From: DATCYX01 sp963714425
Lineage (GTDB): Bacteria > Chloroflexota > Anaerolineae > Anaerolineales > UBA4823
Direction of reading: 5' to 3'
Assembly (NCBI GenBank): GCA_963714425.1
Contig: CAVQOI010000008.1
Coordinates: 62,001-126,000, forward strand
DNA: 64,000 bases
This document shows positions 24,791 to 31,830 of this stretch, one piece after another. The notes below the pieces were generated by a model that was not told where the DNA came from, ran no database searches, and worked only from the letters and a program-made list of their open reading frames with translations. The position numbers and the translations under genes are program-made. The stretch's first letter is position 1. Each line of letters opens with the position of its first letter.

Positions 24791-25934
24791 TATATTCTTG
24801 AATCAAGCGATTTTCCTCAAATCGCGCCAGATCGAGCATCGAGATGTCGACCGTGGTGGCGCGTCCATCCAGGAGCAGCTCTGCCATGAGCTTGCCGGAA
24901 ATGGGTCCATGCATGAATCCATGACCAGAAAAGCCTGTACATACGAAGAATCCTTCTACTGGCGTTTTGCCATAAATTGGGTGAGCGTCTGGTGTCACTT
25001 CATACAGCCCGGCCCAATGGGATGACAACCTGGCGGTCTCCAAGATGGGCAGGCGTGCCGACGCTGCTTCTAGATTTACGAGCTCCCAATCGGGGTCTAC
25101 GTTCTGATCGAAACCGGGTTTTTCATGCGGGTTAGACATTCCGATCAACAAGCCCTGGCCTTCGCGATGGAAATACAGAGATTGGGCGAAGTCAATTACG
25201 AATGGGAAATCGGATGGAATCTCGGGGATAGGATTTGTGGTGAACATCTGCCGCCTGAGGGGTGTAATCGGGATCTCAATACCCGCCATCCGTCCCACCA
25301 GTCCTGCCCATGGACCAGCAGCGTTGAAGACAATTTTTGAGGAGATATCCCCTACAGACGTCTGAACACGGGTTACTTTTCCGTGTTCCACCTTTATCCC
25401 AGTAACCTCAATTTCGGTCAGTGCGTTCACACCCAGGCGTTGCGCGGCCTGGATATACCCCATAACCACCCCATTGGGATCAACGAGTTCGTCCTCGGAA
25501 TTGAAGGTCCCACCGATGACATCCTCCAATTGCATATAAGGCAGGCGATCCCTAATTTCGTATCCATCCATCCAGGTTGTATGCACTCCCAGTCGATTCT
25601 GCATTGCCATATTGTGTTTGAAGATTGACACATCCTGCGGGAGGGTCAGGATGAACAGGTATCCGCACGGTCTGTAATCGATGGGTTGGCCAATCTCTTC
25701 TTCAAATCGCTGAAGCATAGGCAGGCTCTCCAACGATAGGCGTACGTTGACATCGGTTGCAAACTGGTAGCGTACACCTCCAGCACAGCGCCCGGTTGCC
25801 CCCTGGCCGAAAAATGCTTCCTTCTCAATTAGAACAATATTTTTTTGGCCGCGCAGCGCCAGATGGTAAGCGATGCTGGCGCCCATCACGCCGCCTCCAA
25901 TAATGATCATATCCGCTGATTTAGGGAGAGTCAT
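24780..25934 (-). CDS. FAD-dependent amino acid/sarcosine oxidase-type oxidoreductase (DAO family)
   Basis: A 384-residue flavoprotein with the dinucleotide-binding motif IIIGGGVMGASIAYHLALRG at residues 11-30 followed by the acidic end of strand 2 (IEKE). VFNAAGPWAGLV and the C-terminal FFVCTGFSGHGFMHGP are typical of the sarcosine oxidase beta/glycine oxidase/proline dehydrogenase-like DAO family. It would oxidise a secondary or primary amine at the alpha carbon. It is 19 bases after the ornithine cyclodeaminase-like gene, and both enzymes act on imino/amino acids, so they may form one pathway. The electron acceptor is unknown. Confidence 0.9.
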   Translation of the reverse strand: MTLPKSADMIIIGGGVMGASIAYHLALRGQKNIVLIEKEAFFGQGATGRCAGGVRYQFATDVNVRLSLESLPMLQRFEEEIGQPIDYRPCGYLFILTLPQDVSIFKHNMAMQNRLGVHTTWMDGYEIRDRLPYMQLEDVIGGTFNSEDELVDPNGVVMGYIQAAQRLGVNALTEIEVTGIKVEHGKVTRVQTSVGDISSKIVFNAAGPWAGLVGRMAGIEIPITPLRRQMFTTNPIPEIPSDFPFVIDFAQSLYFHREGQGLLIGMSNPHEKPGFDQNVDPDWELVNLEAASARLPILETARLSSHWAGLYEVTPDAHPIYGKTPVEGFFVCTGFSGHGFMHGPISGKLMAELLLDGRATTVDISMLDLARFEENRLIQEYNVV

Positions 25935-25953
25935 ACGCGCTCCATGATCCTTA

Positions 25954-26943
25954 TTACCATGTAATTTCTTGTCCCAAGCCTAGAGACACGGCATTTTCTA
26001 AAGCCAGATGAGCAGCAACGGCATCTTGCACGGCTACACCCACAGATTTGAAGAATGTGGTTTGATCAGGCTGGCTACGCCCGGCTTTTTGCCCTAGCAC
26101 AATCTCGCCTAGCTCGGCGTGAATCTGCGATTCTGTCATCAATCCTGACTGAATTGGTTTCACCAGATCCCCAGCTTCAGCCAGGGAGGCGGTTCGTGAA
26201 TCGACGACGACCAAGGCACGTGCAACGGTTTCGGGTGGTATTTCTTGCATTTGAGGTGTATAGGCACCCACCGCGTTAATATGAACGCCAGATTTGAGGT
26301 AAGAATCGCGAAATACCGGGGATGCAGATGTGGTGGCAGTGCATACCACATCTGCAACTTGCAAGGCTTGTTGCGGGTCTTGTGCAACTCGTAGATCGTT
26401 GGGTATCCTGCCAGCTCCAGCCATCTCATCGATGAATGCCTCCACACGGCGAGCATCGGTATCATAAATCCAGGCGATCTCGATAGAGCGGACTGCACAG
26501 ACAGCCTCGAGCTGTGTGCGACCCTGGACGCCAGCACCAAAGATGGCTGCTACGCGTGTATCCGGCCGCGCCAGCAAATCGGTGGCTGCCCCGGATGCCG
26601 CTCCGGTACGGATAGCCGTCAAACGCCCGCCTTCAATGAGCGCAACAGGCTTCCCCGAGGAAGGCTCCAGCACCAAAACGGCAGCGTTGATGAGCGGGAG
26701 GCCAAGTTTTGCGTTATTTGGGAAAACGGAGACCGCTTTGATAACCAGAGATTCATCCGTCTCTGCATTTACGTAGGCGGGCATAATAAGGCTAACCCCA
26801 TTATGCGGAGGTACAGACAGGTGCGCGCGCAATGGCACCTCTGCTTTCCCTGATGAGAGAGCTGCATAGGCTCGCTTCATGGCCTCAATGGCCTGGATCA
26901 TTGGCAGAGCTTGGGTTACATCGGATGCCGTCAGGATCAGCAT
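25954..26943 (-). CDS. Ornithine cyclodeaminase/mu-crystallin family protein
   Basis: A 329-residue NAD(P)-dependent enzyme. It shows the family's N-terminal part with LRAHLSVPPHNGVSLIMPAY, the substrate lysine region (VIKAVSVFPNN), the Rossmann motif FGAGVQGRTQLEA (about 140-152), and the late INAVGAYTPQMQE. Members include ornithine cyclodeaminase, alanine dehydrogenase (archaeal type), ketimine reductase and pyrroline carboxylate reductase, and the exact activity cannot be set from sequence. Its pairing with a DAO-type oxidase suggests amino or imino acid catabolism. Confidence 0.9.
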   Translation of the reverse strand: MLILTASDVTQALPMIQAIEAMKRAYAALSSGKAEVPLRAHLSVPPHNGVSLIMPAYVNAETDESLVIKAVSVFPNNAKLGLPLINAAVLVLEPSSGKPVALIEGGRLTAIRTGAASGAATDLLARPDTRVAAIFGAGVQGRTQLEAVCAVRSIEIAWIYDTDARRVEAFIDEMAGAGRIPNDLRVAQDPQQALQVADVVCTATTSASPVFRDSYLKSGVHINAVGAYTPQMQEIPPETVARALVVVDSRTASLAEAGDLVKPIQSGLMTESQIHAELGEIVLGQKAGRSQPDQTTFFKSVGVAVQDAVAAHLALENAVSLGLGQEITW

Positions 26944-26954
26944 TCTTGGAAGTC

Positions 26955-27179
26955 CTAACTTGATGCGAGCTCAAGGATAGCAATCTCAGGGGGGCAATTG
27001 AATCGGACAGGAAACCCAGCCCAGCCAATACCCCGGGAGATAAACAATGCTGAGTCTTTAGTTTTTATCAAGCCGCTCGTGTAGCGCTTGATAAAAAATG
27101 GGTAATTCGCAATGAGTAACCCCACGCCAGCGACAGATAACAGCTTGAGGAATTGTCGCCGGGTAATGGTGTTAACCAA
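26955..27179 (-). pseudogene. Remnant of a Tat-exported metallophosphoesterase (internal in-frame deletion)
   Basis: A 74-codon frame starting at TTG with no strong ribosome site. Residues 1-40 look like a twin-arginine leader (RRQFLKLL, R7-R8) followed by YPFFIKRYTSG, as in YkuE-type metallophosphoesterases. Residues 45-72 (FISRGIGWAGFPVRFNCPPE, then IAILEL) look like the extreme C-terminus of the same family, where GLG...P.RFNCPPEI is the closing motif. The whole catalytic core of about 200 or more residues with its metal-binding motifs is missing, and the reading frame is kept. It is most likely a deletion remnant. A small exported peptide cannot be ruled out. Confidence 0.65.
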
Positions 27180-27205
27180 GAATTAGGTTTCCTGATATGA
27201 AGTGT

Positions 27206-27250
27206 GATAAAACACCAGTGCAATGGCGGTATTCTACCACCATTGCACTG
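27206..27250 (-). terminator. Terminator of the liv operon
   Basis: A long hairpin has arms at 27216-27231 and 27235-27250 (16 pairs with one mismatch, 3-base loop). On the minus strand it is followed by GTGTTTTAT, a short U-rich tract. It lies about 50 bases past the livF stop. Confidence 0.7.
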
Positions 27251-27300
27251 CGTTATCCCCTTAGAGGGAGAGCTGACAAAACCAGAGGATATGATGCGCG

Positions 27301-28014
27301 TTATGTTATTCCCAGATAAGCCTTCTGCACCATCTCATTGGTGCGCAGGCTTTCTGCGTTTCCCTCCAATACAATCTCTCCGGTTTGTAATACGTAGCCC
27401 CGATTAGCGACTTGCAGCGCCATGCGTGCATTTTGCTCGACGAGCAGGATGGTTGTCCCGGATTTATTCAGGTCCTGGATCGTCTCAAAGATACTGTCCA
27501 CCAAGACAGGCGCAAGTCCCATGGAGGGCTCGTCGAGCAGAAGCACCTTGGGCTTCGCCATCAAGGCACGCCCGATAGCGAGCATTTGCTGTTCGCCACC
27601 ACTCAGGGTGCCAGCCAGCTGGGCACGACGCTCACGCAACCGAGGAAACATGGAGTAGACTCGCTCAATGGAATTTGCAATTTCCTTTTTGTCGTTGCGA
27701 GTGAAGGCACCCATCTCCAGGTTTTCAGTCACAGTCAAGCGCCCGAAGACTCTTCGCCCTTCAGGTACTTGCACGACGCCTTTGGTAACTATCTCATGCG
27801 CCTTTAAATACTCCAAGTCTTCACCGGAGAGCCGGATAGTGCCAAGTCTTGGCTTCAACAGGCCGCTTATGGATTTCAGCGTCGTTGATTTCCCAGCACC
27901 ATTGCCCCCAATCAGGGTCACGATTTCCGCCTCATTAACGGAGAGGGAAACTCCCTTGAGGGCGTGGATGTGTCCGTAGTAACTGTGGATATTCTCAATT
28001 TCAAGGAGCGCCAT
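27301..28014 (-). CDS. livF: Branched-chain amino acid ABC transporter ATPase LivF
   Basis: A 237-residue ATPase with Walker A GGNGAGKST, Q-loop, signature TLSGGEQQML, Walker B VLLLDEPSMGLAP and the switch His in LLVEQNA (Gln-Asn variant usual for LivF, with the glutamine). The short length and the VLQTGEIVLEG end are characteristic of LivF rather than LivG. It powers uptake with LivG on the cytoplasmic face. Last gene of the operon, 11 bases after livG, with a terminator downstream. Confidence 0.96.
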   Translation of the reverse strand: MALLEIENIHSYYGHIHALKGVSLSVNEAEIVTLIGGNGAGKSTTLKSISGLLKPRLGTIRLSGEDLEYLKAHEIVTKGVVQVPEGRRVFGRLTVTENLEMGAFTRNDKKEIANSIERVYSMFPRLRERRAQLAGTLSGGEQQMLAIGRALMAKPKVLLLDEPSMGLAPVLVDSIFETIQDLNKSGTTILLVEQNARMALQVANRGYVLQTGEIVLEGNAESLRTNEMVQKAYLGIT

Positions 28015-28025
28015 GGATTGCTCCG

Positions 28026-28853
28026 TCAGGATGGGGATGGCGCCGGAGACGCCGATCCGTATGAAGCCGTCGCAGACATGTCCTTCTGCGCACTGCCTCT
28101 TCCCAAGTAGGCTTCAATCACCTTGGGGTTATTCTGGATTTCTTTAGCGGAGCCTTCTGCGATTTTGGCGCCATAATCAAGCACGGTGATCAACTCCGAT
28201 ATGCCCATGACCACGCGCATCTGGTGCTCGATTAAGAGGATGGTAATACCAAGCTCATCACGCAGGCGATGGATTAAATAAGTCATATCCTGTGTCTCGC
28301 TCGGGTTCATTCCCGCTGTCGGCTCGTCGAGGAGTAGGAGTTTCGGCTTGGTTGCCAGTGCACGGGCGATCTCGAGCCGGCGTTGGTCGCCATAGGGCAG
28401 GTTCATTGCCATCAGGTCGCCTTTGCCACCGAGACCGAGAAAGCGCAGCAACCGCCTGGCTTCATTAACCGCTTCCTCCTCCTCATTTCTCATGTTTTTC
28501 AAGCGTAACACGCTGCCAACAATCCCTGTAGACAGGTGCACGTGCATACCTACCAGGATGTTTTCAACCGTGGTCATATTTTTGAAAAGGCGGATATTTT
28601 GGTAGGTGCGGGCAATACCGAGCTTGGTCACCCGGTCGGGTGAGAGACCGGTGATGTTCTTCCCATTCAGCTTGATCTCGCCCTCTTCAGGATTATAAAA
28701 GCCGGTCACGCAGTTGAAGAAGGTGGTCTTGCCTGCGCCATTAGGACCGATGATGCTTTGGATGGCCTGTTCCTTGATCTCGAAGTTGATTTCTTTAAGG
28801 GCCTCTAGACCACCGAAGCGTTTGGTAACGTTGTTCGCAACCATTAGTGTCAT
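28026..28853 (-). CDS. livG: Branched-chain amino acid ABC transporter ATPase LivG
   Basis: A 275-residue ATPase: Walker A GPNGAGKTTFFN, the LivG-specific stretch GIARTYQNIRLFKNMTTVEN, the signature region NLPYGDQRRLEIARAL (replacing LSGGQ, as usual in LivG), Walker B LLLLDEPTAGMNP, and switch His in LIEHQM. The last 25 or so residues are a Ser/Ala/Pro-rich tail. It sits 13 bases after livM and 11 before livF. Confidence 0.96.
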   Translation of the reverse strand: MTLMVANNVTKRFGGLEALKEINFEIKEQAIQSIIGPNGAGKTTFFNCVTGFYNPEEGEIKLNGKNITGLSPDRVTKLGIARTYQNIRLFKNMTTVENILVGMHVHLSTGIVGSVLRLKNMRNEEEEAVNEARRLLRFLGLGGKGDLMAMNLPYGDQRRLEIARALATKPKLLLLDEPTAGMNPSETQDMTYLIHRLRDELGITILLIEHQMRVVMGISELITVLDYGAKIAEGSAKEIQNNPKVIEAYLGRGSAQKDMSATASYGSASPAPSPS

Positions 28854-28866
28854 CTTTAATCTCCTG

Positions 28867-30558
28867 TCAGCCGGCAGGCGAAATCTCTGTCTCGATATCC
28901 GCTGCTGCTGCTTCTATTTCGGCCTCATGGAGCTCCAACCTCCGTCGCTCTTCTGGCCACAATCCTTCTGGTCTGGTCAGCATCATCGCTACCAGCAAGG
29001 CTCCATACACTAAGTAGCGAAACTCAGCGAACTCTCGCAGTAGATCAGGCAAGCCGATTAGAACCAGCGCACCTACGAATACTCCAGGGATGCTTCCCAT
29101 GCCACCAATGATGATTAAACACAGCACATTGATTGACACCAGGAGGTTCATGCTGTGCGGATAGACCGAGGTCAGCTTGGCAGCGAAGATCGTACCTGCT
29201 AATCCAGAGAATAAGGCACCAGTGGCAAATGCCAGCAATTTGGTGCTGACATGGTTGATGCCCATCGCCATGGCAACATCTTCGTCTTCTCTCAAAGCCA
29301 TCCAGGCGCGCCCCATACGCGAATCTTTCAGCCGGAAAGCGATGAACCCAACGATTGCAATACCAATCAAGAAGAGGTAATACAGATCTTGTTGAGAATC
29401 CAGCACGATCGTGCCGATCTGGGGTTGAGCGATGGATTGGATCCCTTGGGTGCCACCCAGCCAGGGACGCAGCCAGTCGGAGAGCGCTAGAAGGCGGATG
29501 ATTTCTCCAAAGCCGAGTGTGACAATCGCAAGGTAGTCACCGCGCATCTTTAATACGGGGAGACCCAGGATGAAGCCGGCTGCGACGGAGGCGATCAAGG
29601 CGAATGGTAAAGCCTGCCAATAGGTCATACTAAAGAAACCCATTTCTGGGGAGGTCAACACTCCCATGACGTATGCACCGATCGCATAAAAGGCAACGTA
29701 TCCGAGATCGAGCAATCCTGCAAAGCCAACCACAATATTCAAACCCAATCCCATCAAGATGTACAAACCGACGTTGTCCAGGATTTCACTGAAGTATGGA
29801 CCCAGTACAACGGGTAATAACAGGAGTATTACGAGCCCAACTGCCATAACCCCCCAGCGAACAGCTGGCTTTTGTTTTCTGAGAGTGCTCAGCCCTCCCT
29901 TTTCTGGATTCCTTGCCAGTAAATACTGGCCAATTCCAACCAAAATCGCCAGACCTAAGGCTGCGGGTGGCTTGAGCCCACTTTGTGCAAAGAAGCCTTG
30001 GACAATTGGTGTGAGAGGACCCCAAAGATATGAAACCGTTACGATGAGATCTCGTAGCACACCGACGAGTACGACCCAAAGAAGGATCTGGGTTAGTACG
30101 CTTCTCCAGTCTTTTGGGAGCAGGAAAACACCGGCGCCGATGGCGCCGGTGACCAGTCCAACCGCAGCTAGCACGAATAGGCTAACGGGGAATTCCTGGC
30201 CAAAGGCGAGAATCTCGTAGAGTTTGGGGGAGGCGTTTATGAACATCTCCCGCAAGTTGACGTATTTTCCGATTAAAACAAGAGCCGCCAGCACCAGGCT
30301 GCTCAAGGTTCCGGAAAGCAAACCGAAAATAATCACCTTCGCCTTGGTCATCTCACCCACTTTGCGAAGTCCGGAGTAAACCATGAGCAGTATGGGGGCG
30401 ATAAATAGGAGTTGCCCCATGGTGAACCAGCCACTGATGATGAATCGTTCACCGAAAACCGAGACCATCCCGACCAGGCCCATCAGCAATGCAATCGCAC
30501 CCCCGAGAAGACCGGTGCGTATCGCAAATTTCCACATTGAGGGAGTTGAGGACTTCAT
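28867..30558 (-). CDS. livM: Branched-chain amino acid ABC transporter permease LivM (long N-terminus)
   Basis: A 563-residue permease. The last 310 or so residues are a normal LivM: ILMGLGLNIVVGFAGLLDLGY, the cytoplasmic loop MGRAWMALREDEDVAMAMGIN that contacts the ATPases, and GGMGSIPGVFVGALVL. Ahead of it lie about 240 extra residues with some six hydrophobic segments, more than in E. coli LivM (425 residues), so the protein would have about 14-15 membrane spans. The role of the added membrane part is unknown. It lies 12 bases after livH. Confidence 0.93.
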   Translation of the reverse strand: MKSSTPSMWKFAIRTGLLGGAIALLMGLVGMVSVFGERFIISGWFTMGQLLFIAPILLMVYSGLRKVGEMTKAKVIIFGLLSGTLSSLVLAALVLIGKYVNLREMFINASPKLYEILAFGQEFPVSLFVLAAVGLVTGAIGAGVFLLPKDWRSVLTQILLWVVLVGVLRDLIVTVSYLWGPLTPIVQGFFAQSGLKPPAALGLAILVGIGQYLLARNPEKGGLSTLRKQKPAVRWGVMAVGLVILLLLPVVLGPYFSEILDNVGLYILMGLGLNIVVGFAGLLDLGYVAFYAIGAYVMGVLTSPEMGFFSMTYWQALPFALIASVAAGFILGLPVLKMRGDYLAIVTLGFGEIIRLLALSDWLRPWLGGTQGIQSIAQPQIGTIVLDSQQDLYYLFLIGIAIVGFIAFRLKDSRMGRAWMALREDEDVAMAMGINHVSTKLLAFATGALFSGLAGTIFAAKLTSVYPHSMNLLVSINVLCLIIIGGMGSIPGVFVGALVLIGLPDLLREFAEFRYLVYGALLVAMMLTRPEGLWPEERRRLELHEAEIEAAAADIETEISPAG

Positions 30559-30570
30559 CTATCCGCCTCC

Positions 30571-31660
30571 TTATGCCTTGGCCTGCGCCAATCGCTCACC
30601 CAGGATGCCTGTAGGGCGAAAGATTAAGATTAAGACCAGGATTGAAAAAGCAATGGCATCCTTTAGTTGGTAGGGTGCTGGAATGCCTAAGCCATCCAGG
30701 AACAGGCTAGGCCCAATCGATTCTAGGAGGCCTAAGACCATCGCTCCCAGGAACGCTCCAGGAACGTTCCCAATACCGCCTAAGACTGCGGCAGTAAAGG
30801 CTTTTAATCCAGGGAAGAATCCCATGAAGAAGTGAGCCACTGGGAAAGAGGATCAGAAAAAGAATTCCAGCCACACCGGCTGAGGCGCCGCCCATGGCGA
30901 ACGTGCTGGCGATAACCCGATCTACATTAATTCCCATTAGCGCAGCGACTTCTTTGTCCTCAGATACAGAACGCATGGCTTTCCCAAGCTTTGTGTACTG
31001 CACGACCCCCCATAATATCAGCATCATAACGACTGAACCTACAATTGCAACCGCCTGGGATTTGAAGACGCGAACGCCACCGATCTCAAAAAATCCCTTC
31101 ATAATTTCCATTTCAGGATAGGCTTTTAAGCCAGACCCGTAGAGACCTCGGAAGACATATTGCAAGAAAAAAGACGCCCCGATAGCGGTAATCAAAGGGA
31201 CAAGGCGAGGGGCTGTACGTAGCGGGCGGTAGGCGATTCGTTCGAGCATGATGGCAATCACTGTTGAGACCAGTGCCGAAACCACAGTAACAATCAGCAG
31301 GCTCAACAACGGGAATTGGTTCCACCAGCCCAGGGATATCAGAGCTTGAGCTGCAAAAGTCGCAGTAAATGGCCCGCTCATGAAGACTTCGCTATGGGCG
31401 AAATTAATCATCCGCAAGATGCCATAAACAAGAGTATAGCCAAGGGCTATCAGGGCATAAACCCCTCCAAGCGCCAGGCCGGTAATGGTGAGATCAATCC
31501 AGTTGTTCGTCGAATATTTTCCGGTGCCCAATGTAACGGATGATCCCCAGATTACCCCCACTAAAATTAGCAAGCCGATCGCCCAAACGATGATATCCGT
31601 CAATGTGACTCGTTGTCTCCAGGTACGCAGCATGGCAGCTCCTGTAAGTAAAGAGATCAA
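30571..31660 (-). pseudogene. livH: Branched-chain amino acid ABC transporter permease LivH, frameshifted
   Basis: The first part, read from ATG 31660, is a normal LivH (LTITGLALGGVYALIALGYTL, INFAHSEVFM, AMRSVSEDKEVAALMGIN), then loses sense after ILFLILFPS. The continuation (HFFMGFFPGLKAFTAAVLGGIGN, cut here to HFFMGFFPGLKAF and AAVLGGIGN) lies in the next frame and runs to a stop at 30571. Dropping one base from the GGG at 30842-30844 joins them as ...LILFPVAHFFMGF..., a complete LivH of 362 residues. The rest of the operon is intact, so a base-calling error is the first explanation. A real mutation would disable uptake. The N-terminus is about 60 residues longer than in E. coli. Confidence 0.88.
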
Positions 31661-31677
31661 GTGCTTGAAAAGCTTTT

Positions 31678-31798
31678 GAGGGGCTGTCCAACATTGCTTC
31701 GCATATTATCGCGTGCCTCCCATAATTGACATTTGAAGCTTTCTACCATCAATTACGGCTTCGGCATGCGCACCAGGATCGCAATGGGACAGCCCCTC
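31678..31798. repeat. 121-bp element with 18-20 bp terminal inverted repeats between the SBP and livH genes
   Basis: The left end (31678-31697) begins GAGGGGCTGTCC and the right end (31781-31798) ends GGACAGCCCCTC. The 12 outer bases are perfect inverted repeats, and the match continues inward (ACATTGC/GCAAT) with a two-base gap. The interior holds smaller inverted stretches (GCGTGC/GCATGCGC, an AATTG/CAATT pair). It could be a MITE-like insertion or an RNA structure that separates expression of the binding protein from that of the permeases. Confidence 0.65.
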
Positions 31799-31830
31799 TT
31801 GGGTGATACTAGCTAAGTCTAGTTACACTA

